From NCBI GenBank assembly GCA_963718315.1, contig CAVQZC010000013.1, forward strand, positions 372,001 through 436,000: a DNA stretch of 64,000 nucleotides. The letters run 5' to 3'. Every line of letters begins with the position of its first letter. The stretch's first letter is position 1. The notes below the pieces were generated by a model. The model saw only the letters and a list, made by a program, of their open reading frames with translations. It ran no database searches and had not been told where the DNA came from. A program made the translations under genes and the position numbers. This stretch comes from CAVQZC01 sp963718315 (GTDB taxonomy: Bacteria > Actinomycetota > Thermoleophilia > Gaiellales > JAICJC01). Below are positions 25,566-32,967 of the stretch, one piece after another.

Positions 25566-26422
25566 CCGCTCCCCTGCTCGTCATCGACGGCGATTCGCTC
25601 GCCCACCGCGCCTACCACGCCCTGCCGCCGGTCGAGGGCGCAAACGGGCGGCCGATCAACGCCATGGTCGGCTTCTCGAACCTGCTGCTGATGCTGGCCG
25701 AGAGCGAGCAGCCGCGGGCAGTCCTGGTCTGCTGGGACACCCTGACCGAGCCCACGTACCGGCACCGCGAGCTGGCCTCCTACCAGGCCCACCGGCCGCC
25801 GTTCGACCCGGAGATCGTCGAGCAGCTCGACCGCCTGCCGGCGCTGGTCGAGGCGTTCGGGTACGCGGCGGCCAAGCGCGGCGGCTACGAGGCCGACGAC
25901 CTGCTCGCCGCCGCGGCCACCCAGGAGGAGCGCGCGGGCGGCGCCGCCAGCGTCGTCACGTCCGACCGCGACGCCTACCAGCTGGCCTCCGCCGCGGTCA
26001 CCATCCTGGCGCCGCAGACCGGCGGCAAGCCGCCGGCCAGGATCGGGCCGGCGGAGGTGGTCGAGCGCTACGGCGTCAAGCCGGAGCAGGTGCCCGACTT
26101 CATCGCGCTGCGCGGCGATCCCTCCGACGGCATAGCCGGCGCCCGCGGGATCGGCGCGATGACGGCCGCAGAGCTGCTTCGCGAGCATGGCGACCTGGCG
26201 GGCGTGATCGCTGCCCGCGAGAGCCTGACGAAACGCCGCAGCGAGAGCCTGGCCGACCCCCAGCTGGCGCTCTACCTGCGCGTTGCGACCATGGATCGCA
26301 CCGCGCCGGTGGAGCTTCCTGCCGATGCCTCGCTGGATGCGGAGTCTGGCGCGGCCTACGCGCGGGAGATCGGCGCCTTCCGGCTGGCCGAACGGCTGCA
26401 ACGGCTGGCACCGGCGGGCTGA
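25562..26422 (+). CDS. Stand-alone 5'-3' exonuclease (PolA N-terminal-domain type)
   Basis: About 286 residues matching the 5' nuclease domain of DNA polymerase I, which removes flaps and RNA primers; no polymerase domain follows. Visible parts are LLVIDGDSLAHRAYHALP at the N-terminus, GGYEADDLLAAAA and VTSDRDAYQL with metal-binding aspartates, and the helix-hairpin-helix region LRGDPSDGIAGARGIG. No ATG, GTG or TTG lies near the conserved start in this frame; the best start is CTG 25562, which overlaps the argF stop (CTGA). Translation is thus probably coupled to argF. It ends two bases from the convergent lipoprotein gene. Confidence 0.82.
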   Translation: MTAPLLVIDGDSLAHRAYHALPPVEGANGRPINAMVGFSNLLLMLAESEQPRAVLVCWDTLTEPTYRHRELASYQAHRPPFDPEIVEQLDRLPALVEAFGYAAAKRGGYEADDLLAAAATQEERAGGAASVVTSDRDAYQLASAAVTILAPQTGGKPPARIGPAEVVERYGVKPEQVPDFIALRGDPSDGIAGARGIGAMTAAELLREHGDLAGVIAARESLTKRRSESLADPQLALYLRVATMDRTAPVELPADASLDAESGAAYAREIGAFRLAERLQRLAPAG

Positions 26423-26424
26423 CC

Positions 26425-26847
26425 CTACGCCACGACGAGCGGCGCCTGCCGCCCTCCGGCGTGCACGGTGTACCTGCCCGACGGAAGCGAGCCCAGACTG
26501 ACCCGCGTCGTTCGCAGCATCGCGATCTCCGGACAGGCCGTGTCTGGCGGCGCGACGTCTTTCGGGGTCAGGATGACCACGATGTCCGTCCCGTTCCGGC
26601 CGACCGCGAAGGCGACACCCTGGCACGACGGGATCATGCCCCACCAGCCGATGCGGGCGTATGGGCCGGAGGCCGCCACGCCGGCGTGCAGCGAGGCGGC
26701 GCGAATCCGCACCGCCCGAGGCGGGCCGGGTTGGACCGGGCCCGGCCCGTGTCCGGGCGCACCGCCGGCGCCACCACCCGAGCCGGCGGCGTGGCCGCAC
26801 GCCGACGCGAGTACGAGGACGGAGAGCAGTGGCAACCAGCGGTTCAC
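26425..26847 (-). CDS. Small lipoprotein of unknown function
   Basis: About 140 residues. From GTG 26847 the sequence begins NRWLPLLSVLVLASAC, a clear lipoprotein signal with the lipobox LASAC, followed by a Gly/Pro-rich linker of about 25 residues. The compact C-terminal part (GPYARIGWWGMIPSCQGVAFAVG...) holds two Cys that could form a disulphide. No family was recognised. A longer reading from ATG 26892 would put charged residues before the signal and is less likely. It is convergent with the exonuclease gene and divergent from the leucine dehydrogenase gene. Confidence 0.6.
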   Translation of the reverse strand: MNRWLPLLSVLVLASACGHAAGSGGGAGGAPGHGPGPVQPGPPRAVRIRAASLHAGVAASGPYARIGWWGMIPSCQGVAFAVGRNGTDIVVILTPKDVAPPDTACPEIAMLRTTRVSLGSLPSGRYTVHAGGRQAPLVVA

Positions 26848-26912
26848 GCCAGGTATGACGGGAGCGAGGCTCTCCCGGTTCCCGCTCGGCATGACCCGGG
26901 GGACCGCCCGGT

Positions 26913-26918
26913 TATACT
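26913..26918 (+). promoter_or_regulatory. Putative promoter -10 (TATACT) of the leucine dehydrogenase gene
   Basis: TATACT lies eight bases before GTG 26927 with no ribosome-binding sequence. ATGACC at 26891-26896, 16 bases upstream, is a fair -35 match. Confidence 0.45.
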
Positions 26919-26926
26919 CGCCGCCC

Positions 26927-27964
26927 GTGCAGGTCTTTCACGAACACGAGCAGGTCGTGATCTGCCATGACCGTTCGAGCGGGCTGCGCGCCATCATCGC
27001 CCTCCACGACACGACGCTCGGGCCGGGGCTCGGCGGCATCCGGATGTGGACGTATCCGACCGACGAGGCGGCCCTGACCGACGTGCTGCGGCTGTCGGAG
27101 GGCATGACCTACAAGAACGCGCTGGCGGGCCTTCCCCTGGGCGGCGGCAAGACGGTGATGCTCGGCGACCCGCGCAAGGACAAGTCGGAGGCGCAGTTCG
27201 CGGCGCTGGGGCGGTTCGTGGACTCGCTGGGCGGCCGCTACCTGGCCGCCGAGGACGTCGGCACGACGACGGCGGATGCCGAGATCGTCGCCACCCAGAC
27301 GCAGTACATCATGGGCCTGCCGCAGGATCGTGGTGGCTCCGGAGACCCCTCGCCGATGACCGCATGGGGTGTGGTTTGCGGGATGCGCGCCGCGCTTCGC
27401 GAGGTGGGACACGACGAGGGTCTGGCGGGCGTCCGGGTTGCGGTGCAGGGTGCGGGTCACGTCGGCGGGGACGTGGCACGGCACCTGCTGGAGGCGGGGG
27501 CGGTGGTCACGGTCTCCGACATCTACGAGGACCGGCTGGAGCCGCTGCGCGGGCTGGGAGCCAGTACGGTCGCCCCGGCGGACGTTCACGCGGTCGAGTG
27601 CGAGATCTACTCCCCATGCGCGCTGGGCGCAGTGATCCGCCCGGACACGATCGAGGAGCTGAACTGCCGGATCATTGCCGGAGCCGCCAACAACCAGCTG
27701 GCCGACGACTCGATGGGCGACGCGCTCGTCCGCCGCGGCATCCTCTACGCACCCGACTTCGCCATCAACGCCGGCGGGGTGATCAACATCGGCGAGGAGC
27801 TCGGCCGCCCCTACGACGCGGAGCGTGCCCGCGTCAGCGTGGAGCGCATCGGGCAGACGCTGGCCGACGTCTTCGCCCGCTCCCGCGCCGACGGCGAGCC
27901 GACCCACCGAACGGCGCTGCGGATGGCACGGGAGCGCATCGAGCAGGCACGCGCCGCCGCGTAG
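26927..27964 (+). CDS. Leucine/valine dehydrogenase (Glu/Leu/Phe/Val dehydrogenase family)
   Basis: A 345-residue NAD-dependent enzyme that deaminates branched-chain amino acids to 2-oxo acids. The catalytic region MTYKNALAGLPLGGGKTVMLGDP carries both conserved lysines; the NAD site is VAVQGAGHVGGDVARHLLEAGA; PCALGAVI and AGAANNQL follow in the usual places. GTG 26927 is fixed by the family N-terminus VFHEHEQVVICHD and the promoter just upstream. The length matches leucine dehydrogenases (about 345-365). Its stop codon TAG coincides with the left edge of a 268-base inverted-repeat element. Leucine, valine or phenylalanine preference cannot be read by eye. Confidence 0.9.
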   Translation: MQVFHEHEQVVICHDRSSGLRAIIALHDTTLGPGLGGIRMWTYPTDEAALTDVLRLSEGMTYKNALAGLPLGGGKTVMLGDPRKDKSEAQFAALGRFVDSLGGRYLAAEDVGTTTADAEIVATQTQYIMGLPQDRGGSGDPSPMTAWGVVCGMRAALREVGHDEGLAGVRVAVQGAGHVGGDVARHLLEAGAVVTVSDIYEDRLEPLRGLGASTVAPADVHAVECEIYSPCALGAVIRPDTIEELNCRIIAGAANNQLADDSMGDALVRRGILYAPDFAINAGGVINIGEELGRPYDAERARVSVERIGQTLADVFARSRADGEPTHRTALRMARERIEQARAAA

Positions 27965-28229
27965 ATGAGTGGTTTCACGGCGGTGTGTGGGCTGGGCGAC
28001 TGACAATCGCTGCCTGAGCAGGCCGCAGGGAGTGTTCGTGCTGGTGGCACGGGCGCAAGGCGTCAAGCATTGCTTGACGCCGGTCTGGAGGGGTCTGCTA
28101 TTCAGCAGACCCCGGAAGGTGGACGAACTCAGGCGGCGATTGGCAGCCGAAGCGAGCCGTCTGACAGCGGCAACGCCGCTCTCAGACAGCGAGCGGCCAC
28201 CACCGCGCAGCCGTGGAACTACTCATCTA
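27962..28229. repeat. Structured element: 28-bp closing stem around at least three strong hairpins
   Basis: The ends pair: 27962-27980 with 28211-28229 (19 pairs, two of them G-U as RNA), then 27981-27990 with 28197-28205 (nine pairs, one bulge). Inside are perfect hairpins at 28059-28081 (10-bp stem, 3-base loop) and 28090-28113 (10-bp stem, 4-base loop), and one at 28159-28187 (12 pairs, one mismatch). TA flanks both ends, as a TA target duplication of a small non-autonomous element would. No coding frame is convincing. It fills the gap between two convergent genes and could be a MITE-like element or a structured RNA. Confidence 0.7.
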
Positions 28230-28239
28230 AGCCCGGGCG

Positions 28240-29229
28240 TCAGGCCGAGGCTGCGCCGACGCCGTACGCCTGCATCGTCAGCACGACCCGGTCGGAGCGA
28301 AGAACGCCGTTGGGGTGCAGTCGGTGCGGCGGCAGGTCACGGGGATCGTCGCCGCGGCGTGCTTCCTCGACGCTGACCGTCTGCTCGTGCAGGTCGAGCT
28401 TGACGACGAACTCGTACCAGGAGATGTCCCAGGCGACGCTGATCACGACCGGTCGCGGCAGCTCGCAGCCGTCGACCTCGACGTGGACCACCGGGTCACC
28501 GAGGCTGCGGGAGATGGCCACCACGCGGTCGAGGTACTCGGAGCGGTTGAAGGCCTCCAGCGCCAGCCGCCGGATCTGCCTGGCGTCGCCCTCCTTGCGG
28601 CGCGCCTCGGCCAGCTCGGTGTAGCGGCGGCGCTCCCGCTCGAGCTCCTGCTCGAGCTGCGACAGCCTGGTCTCGACCTGCTCCAGCTGGGCGTCGCGGG
28701 AGTCGAGTTGCGCGGCCACCTCGTGGTGGCGCGAGATCGCCTGGCGGTGGGCGGCCTCGGCATGGGCCGCTCGTTCCTCGCCCCGCCGCCGGTCGTCGGT
28801 GAGGGTCTTGATCTCGCGATCCTTCTTGCGCAGCTCGCCGGTCAGCTCCTTCATCTCGCGCTTGACCGACCGCAGCTCGCCGGCCTGCTGCTCAGCCTTC
28901 GCAAGCGCATTGCGCACCTGGTCGAGGTCGAACTCCACCGACTGCAGCTGTCCGCGCAGGCGCTCGATCAGCCCCTCGCGCTCGCGGATCGCGTGATCGC
29001 TGGGCGGATTTGCGTGCACCGCGACGATCGGCCTGCCGTCCGGGCGCCAGCCCCGCCTGTCGGCCTGCTCGTAGCAGAGCGCGCAGACCTTCTGGAAGCG
29101 CTTCGAGTTCGGGTCCTGGTACAGGCGCGCGGGCTCACCCACCAGCAGGTGTCTACGGCACAGCGCGCAACTCGCGGTGTTCTCGGCGATCCTGTTCATT
29201 CCGTCCTCGGAGACCGCAGGGGTGGGCAT
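28240..29229 (-). CDS. Zinc-ribbon plus coiled-coil protein of unknown function
   Basis: A 329-residue soluble protein. Residues about 19-55 hold two Cys pairs (SCALCRRHL and VCALCYEQ) like a treble-clef zinc site. Residues about 80-220 are a long charged coiled coil rich in Glu, Arg and Gln (for example LEQVETRLSQLEQELERERRR). The last 100 residues are globular (VVHVEVDGCELPRPVVISVAW, WYEFVVKLDL). ATG 29229 follows GGCGGAGGAG, a strong ribosome-binding sequence. No enzyme motif is visible; a structural or scaffold role near DNA or RNA is possible. The downstream side holds the structured element. Confidence 0.65.
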   Translation of the reverse strand: MPTPAVSEDGMNRIAENTASCALCRRHLLVGEPARLYQDPNSKRFQKVCALCYEQADRRGWRPDGRPIVAVHANPPSDHAIREREGLIERLRGQLQSVEFDLDQVRNALAKAEQQAGELRSVKREMKELTGELRKKDREIKTLTDDRRRGEERAAHAEAAHRQAISRHHEVAAQLDSRDAQLEQVETRLSQLEQELERERRRYTELAEARRKEGDARQIRRLALEAFNRSEYLDRVVAISRSLGDPVVHVEVDGCELPRPVVISVAWDISWYEFVVKLDLHEQTVSVEEARRGDDPRDLPPHRLHPNGVLRSDRVVLTMQAYGVGAASA

Positions 29230-29270
29230 TCTACTCCTCCGCCGCTACCCGTGACAGGGCGACTGAGGAT

Positions 29271-30914
29271 TCAGCAGCTGGTCGACTCGGACGACACGGT
29301 GTTCGCGACGCTGCTCACGCCCGGTTCGACACGAAGGGTCAGGTAGCTGGGAACGGCCACGGTAACCGCGGTCATGCCGTCCGGCCCCGGCGTGATGCAG
29401 GCGCCGCTGGGCTCGGTGACCCAGTACGGGCTGTAGTGCACCCGGACCACGTAGCGGCCGGGACCGGACAGCCAGACCTGCACGGTGTTTGGGCCGTAGG
29501 CGGTGACGAACGCCGACTCACCGGTGGGCGCAGACGTGATTGCTGTTGCGTCTGGCAACGCATAGAACTGCCAGTGCGTCGTGTGCGCGACCAGCCTCAG
29601 ACCAGACCTGCCGGAGCGGAGCAGGCGTGCCTCGTTGCGCGAGCTGAAGTCGAGCTTGGTGTCGGGCAGCAGTACGTACCGCACGCCCAGCGATCGCAGC
29701 CAGTGCCGGTAGGCGCGGGCGCTCAGATGATCGTTGTAGAGCACGGCGTTCTCGGGGAAGTCGTCCTGCCGATACCAGCCCCGGGCCAGCGGAACACCCT
29801 TGTCGGCGAGGTAGTACGCATCCCAGTGGCCCGACGTCGCGACCGCCTCGACCCGATACTGCAGCGACGGGTGCTGGCGGAGGAAGTTGACGGCGGGCCG
29901 CCAGTACGACGACCGCGCCGCGGGGTTACCCCACGAGGAGTACGCGTCCTTCACCCACGGGCCGATCTGCACCGCCGCGGCCAGCGCCAGCAGCGGCACG
30001 ACGACCATCCGCGACCGCTCCTTGCTGATGTTGGCCGCCAGCCACAGTAAGGGGGCGCCGGCGATCGCCCACAGCCGCGTGCCGTTCGAGCCGATCGGAC
30101 TCTTCAGGAGGAACGCGACCATGTTCAGCGCCAGGTACACCGCAAACAGCATCCGCAGCGACCGCGCCCGGGGGCTCTTGCCGGTGATCCAGAGGCCGGC
30201 CAGCGAGAAGCCGAGCACGATCGAGCCGTCGCTGAAGTCGTAGGGGTACCAGCCCTGGCTGGGGAAGGCACGTTGCAGGAGGACGCCGGTGATGAACACG
30301 CCCACCACCGCCGCAAAGGCGAACCGATGGGTGGCGATCGCCCGCAGCGGGTCGACCTGGCCCAGCGCGATTGCCGCCAGCAGCCCCACCAGGACCGCGA
30401 AGGCGAGCGGCGAGAACCCCAGCGTCGCCAGCACGGCCAGGGCAAACGGGACGCGGCGCTGCCGCTGAAGGAAGAACACCGCCAGCCCCGCCGTCGCCGA
30501 GGCGACCATGAACGGGTAGACGCCGGCCACGATCATGACGAACGGGGCGGTCACCGATAGGGCGATGCTGGGCCCGGTCACGGTGCTCCCCCACTCGCGC
30601 CGGCAGATCGCCGCGAACGAGCCCCCCAGCACCGCCGCGGCGGGGACGAGCAGGCCCAGCTGGCCGATGTGCGCCGCAAGCGGGTAGTAGAAGACGCTGT
30701 AGGTGACGAACTCGTAGCGGCCCGCGTACCAGTCGTTGTTCCAGACCGAGAAGCCGTGGTGCTGGTAGAGCCAGGTCTGGAACAGGTGCGACGGCGCGTC
30801 GCCGCTCGGCCCGAGCAGCGCGGCAAGCAGCGTGACGCCGGCGGCGATCCCCGCGCAAAGCAGCGGGAGCCGCGGGCGGAGCAGCAGACGGGAGATCGCG
30901 GTGGTCACGGCCAC
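29271..30914 (-). CDS. Large polytopic membrane protein, GT-C-like, function unknown
   Basis: About 547 residues with roughly nine to ten membrane spans in the first 330 residues and a soluble outer domain of about 200 residues at the C-terminus, including LGVRYVLLPDTKLDFSS and a closing beta-rich part (GRYVVRVHYSPYWV). An acidic first loop (GPSGDAPSHLFQTWLYQHHG) and the overall plan resemble GT-C glycosyltransferases and 6-pyruvoyl-tetrahydropterin-synthase-like membrane proteins of actinobacteria. No firm family was assigned. GTG 30914 is chosen over TTG 30941 because TAGGGT lies five bases upstream; GTG 30908 is possible. Confidence 0.6.
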   Translation of the reverse strand: MAVTTAISRLLLRPRLPLLCAGIAAGVTLLAALLGPSGDAPSHLFQTWLYQHHGFSVWNNDWYAGRYEFVTYSVFYYPLAAHIGQLGLLVPAAAVLGGSFAAICRREWGSTVTGPSIALSVTAPFVMIVAGVYPFMVASATAGLAVFFLQRQRRVPFALAVLATLGFSPLAFAVLVGLLAAIALGQVDPLRAIATHRFAFAAVVGVFITGVLLQRAFPSQGWYPYDFSDGSIVLGFSLAGLWITGKSPRARSLRMLFAVYLALNMVAFLLKSPIGSNGTRLWAIAGAPLLWLAANISKERSRMVVVPLLALAAAVQIGPWVKDAYSSWGNPAARSSYWRPAVNFLRQHPSLQYRVEAVATSGHWDAYYLADKGVPLARGWYRQDDFPENAVLYNDHLSARAYRHWLRSLGVRYVLLPDTKLDFSSRNEARLLRSGRSGLRLVAHTTHWQFYALPDATAITSAPTGESAFVTAYGPNTVQVWLSGPGRYVVRVHYSPYWVTEPSGACITPGPDGMTAVTVAVPSYLTLRVEPGVSSVANTVSSESTSC

Positions 30915-30919
30915 CGCAT

Positions 30920-30925
30920 ACCCTA
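30920..30925 (-). promoter_or_regulatory. Putative -10 hexamer (TAGGGT) for the membrane protein gene
   Basis: Minus-strand TAGGGT followed by five bases and GTG 30914. No ribosome-binding sequence is present between them. Confidence 0.35.
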
Positions 30926-30980
30926 CCCGGGGCCGCCGCAAGCGCGACCACGCGCGCGAGGGAGCCAGTTGCCTAGAGAG

Positions 30981-31358
30981 CTACAGGCTGGAGCCGCAAC
31001 CGTCGGCCTTGGGGCTGAAGGGCCCGTCGATGTCGTCCTTCGCCTGGAAGGACGAGTTGCATCCGCAGGTGCCGGCCACGTTGGGGTTCTCGAACCGGAA
31101 GCCGGCGCCCATCAGGCCGTCGACGTAGTCCACCTCGGAGCCCTGCAGGTACGGCAGGCTGACCGGGTCGACGACGACGCGGACACCGCGCGACTCAACC
31201 TCGAGGTCGTCCGACTCGGGGGCGCTGTCGAAGCCGATCGCGTACTGGAACCCCGAGCAGCCGCCGCCCTCGACCGCCACCCGCAGCACCACGGCTTCGG
31301 GATCCTCGGCGGCCAGCGCAAGCACCTTGCGAGCGGCGTTCTCGGTCAGCGTAACCAT
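30981..31358 (-). CDS. erpA: A-type iron-sulfur carrier, ErpA/IscA family
   Basis: A 125-residue carrier that passes Fe-S clusters to target enzymes. The three ligand cysteines are in place: GGGCSGFQYAIGF in the middle and GTCGCNSSF near the end. The N-terminus VTLTENAARKVLALAAEDP is typical. A C-terminal extension of about 25 residues (DDIDGPFSPKADGCGSSL) adds one more Cys, unusual for the family. ATG 31358 is six bases after TACGAT, so the mRNA is probably leaderless. It is a stand-alone gene divergent from the tRNA gene; no suf or isc genes are in view. Confidence 0.9.
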   Translation of the reverse strand: MVTLTENAARKVLALAAEDPEAVVLRVAVEGGGCSGFQYAIGFDSAPESDDLEVESRGVRVVVDPVSLPYLQGSEVDYVDGLMGAGFRFENPNVAGTCGCNSSFQAKDDIDGPFSPKADGCGSSL

Positions 31359-31364
31359 GGTCGT

Positions 31365-31370
31365 ATCGTA
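31365..31370 (-). promoter_or_regulatory. Putative -10 hexamer (TACGAT) for erpA
   Basis: Minus-strand TACGAT, six bases, then ATG 31358, with no ribosome-binding sequence. Confidence 0.4.
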
Positions 31371-31421
31371 GCAACGCGGCTGGCCAGCGCATCGCCCCGT
31401 CCGGTTACACTGCGGTTTCCC

Positions 31422-31494
31422 GGGGCGTTAGCTCAGCTGGGAGAGCACCAGCTTTGCAAGCTGGGGGTCACCGGTTCGATCCCGGTACGCTCCA
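31422..31494 (+). tRNA. tRNA-Ala (anticodon TGC)
   Basis: A 73-base cloverleaf. The acceptor stem GGGGCGT pairs with ACGCTCC (one G-U), followed by discriminator A. The D arm carries AGCTCAGCTGGGAGAGC. The anticodon arm CCAGC-TTTGCAA-GCTGG places TGC at 31455-31457. The T arm has GGTTCGATCCC. The CCA end is not encoded (ACCT follows). A TACACT hexamer at 31406-31411 is a likely -10 element. Confidence 0.97.
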
Positions 31495-31498
31495 CCTC

Positions 31499-31528
31499 CG
31501 AAAACCCCTGGTAATCCGGGGGTTTTCG
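31499..31528 (+). terminator. Hairpin terminator after tRNA-Ala
   Basis: CGAAAACCCC pairs perfectly with GGGGTTTTCG around a 10-base loop, just after the tRNA. The T-rich part is inside the stem and there is no U tract after it, so termination may be partly Rho-aided. The remaining bases up to the next gene show nothing else clear except that gene's -10 hexamer. Confidence 0.6.
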
Positions 31529-31659
31529 TCGTCTCAGAAGCCAACGCGTACAGTCGAAATCGCCGCGTGCACACTTCGTGGCTACTTCGAACGCCAAAAC
31601 GCGAGCCGGGGACGACGCAGTGGCCTGCCCGTGCCCCAGGGATACGCCCATTTGAGGGC

Positions 31660-31665
31660 TAGGGT
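31660..31665 (+). promoter_or_regulatory. Putative -10 hexamer (TAGGGT)
   Basis: TAGGGT is exactly six bases before GTG 31672 of the pentapeptide-repeat gene. Confidence 0.4.
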
Positions 31666-31671
31666 CCGGCC

Positions 31672-32481
31672 GTGGCAACAGATCAGCTCGACGGCCTGCG
31701 CGCCGACTGCGCTAACTGCGCAGCCATCTGCTGCGTCGCCCCGGCCATGTCCCGGTCGGCGGACTTCGCGATCGACAAGCCGGCCGGCCAGCCCTGCCCG
31801 AACCTCACCCCCGAGCTCCGCTGCGCGATCCACGCCGACCTCCGCTTCCGGGGCTTCGCGGGATGTGCGGCGTACGACTGCTTCGGCGCCGGCCAGCGGG
31901 TGACCGCGGCGTTCGGCGGCATGGACTGGCGGGCGGGCGAACAGGTCGGCGCGCGGATGTTCTCGGCCTTTGCCGTGCTCCGGCGCCTCCACGAGCTGCT
32001 CTGGTATCTGGGGGAAGCGCTGGAGCTGTCGTCGAGCGAGCCGCTGGCCGCCGAGCTCCGGGCCGCGCAGGCCGAGGTCGAGGGGCAGGCGGCCTCCGCG
32101 CCCGAGGCGCTCGAGTCACTGGACATCGCCACGGCGCAGGTCCGGGTGGACTCGCTGCTCGACCAGGCAAGCGACCGCGCCCGGGCGGCGGTGCCGCCGC
32201 CGCGGACAGATGCGGCTGCCGCGGATCTGATCGGTAAGGACCTGCGGCAGCGGCCGCTGCGTGGGGCGGCCCTTCGCGGCGCGTACCTGATCGGCGCCGA
32301 CCTCCGCGGAGCCGACCTGGGGCTGGCCGACATGATGGGCGCCGACCTGCGTGGAGCGCGCCTGCATGGCGCCGATCTCCGCGAGGCCCTGTTCCTCACG
32401 CAGTCCCAGATCGGAAGCGCAACGGGCGGCCCAGACACCCTGCTGCCAGAGCGCCTGGACCGCCCGCCTCACTTCGTCTAG
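31672..32481 (+). CDS. YkgJ-like cysteine-cluster protein with C-terminal pentapeptide repeats
   Basis: A 269-residue cytoplasmic protein. Residues about 13-70 hold a Cys cluster CANCAAICC followed by PCPNL, RCAIH and FAGCAAYDCFG, the pattern of the YkgJ metal (zinc or Fe-S) cluster domain. A helical middle follows. Residues about 195-245 are pentapeptide repeats of the A(D/N)LxG type (LRGAALRGAYLIGADLRGAD and onward), about nine units forming a short right-handed beta helix. Pentapeptide proteins sometimes mimic DNA and protect gyrase, but this array is short, so no function is claimed. GTG 31672 has a -10 hexamer six bases upstream. Confidence 0.75.
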   Translation: MATDQLDGLRADCANCAAICCVAPAMSRSADFAIDKPAGQPCPNLTPELRCAIHADLRFRGFAGCAAYDCFGAGQRVTAAFGGMDWRAGEQVGARMFSAFAVLRRLHELLWYLGEALELSSSEPLAAELRAAQAEVEGQAASAPEALESLDIATAQVRVDSLLDQASDRARAAVPPPRTDAAAADLIGKDLRQRPLRGAALRGAYLIGADLRGADLGLADMMGADLRGARLHGADLREALFLTQSQIGSATGGPDTLLPERLDRPPHFV

Positions 32482-32536
32482 GCGGTCGTCACCTCAACAG
32501 ACTCCCGCCCTGCGGCGGGCGCCAGTCGCGGGTTCC

Positions 32537-32902
32537 TCAGACGGTGGCGCCGGCCGGCCCGACGTAGCGGGCGCTGCCGAAGCCCAGAATTGGCACGAAG
32601 ATGAAACCGAGGAAGATCAGACCGATGGCAAATCCGGTGCTCTTGCCGAAGCTCTTGGCCAGATCGAGCGCAACGATGATCCAGATCACGAAGTTCAGGA
32701 TCGGGATCAGGAACAGGATGATCCACCACCCCGGCCTGCCCACGATCTTGAGCAGCACCCAGATGTTGTAGATGGGGATGATCACCGCCCAGCCAGGCTG
32801 CCCTGCCTTGCCATACATGATCCAGGCAGCCGCATACTCGAACACGATGATGACGAGGTAGATGAGCAGGAACAGGGAACTGCCAGACGAGAGCGCAATC
32901 AA
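32537..32902 (-). CDS. Small membrane protein, DUF5684-like
   Basis: A 121-residue protein with about four membrane spans (SLFLLIYLVIIVFEYAAAWIMY, WIILFLIPILNFVIWIIVALDLA, FAIGLIFLGFIFVPILGFG). The PGWAVIIPIYNIWVLLKIVGRPGWW region is characteristic of the DUF5684 family, whose role is unknown. Start is TTG 32902 with AAAGGAGA about eight bases upstream, a strong ribosome-binding sequence. Between this gene and the convergent pentapeptide gene lies a short GC hairpin (CCCGCC...GGCGGG, about 32508-32523) that may end both transcripts. Confidence 0.75.
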   Translation of the reverse strand: MIALSSGSSLFLLIYLVIIVFEYAAAWIMYGKAGQPGWAVIIPIYNIWVLLKIVGRPGWWIILFLIPILNFVIWIIVALDLAKSFGKSTGFAIGLIFLGFIFVPILGFGSARYVGPAGATV

Positions 32903-32967
32903 GGCGCCGTCTCCTTTGCTTGGGAACGGTCATCGAACAACAGACGACGCTCCAACGTTCGATCTTC

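Noticed and set aside
28059..28113. Tandem hairpins read as ordinary Rho-independent terminators for the convergent genes
   Set aside because: No U tract follows either stem on either strand, and they lie within a larger closing stem; termination remains possible but is not the simplest reading.
27965..28240. Short frames within the structured element
   Set aside because: They are not protein-like, have no start signals, and the stem-loops explain the sequence better.
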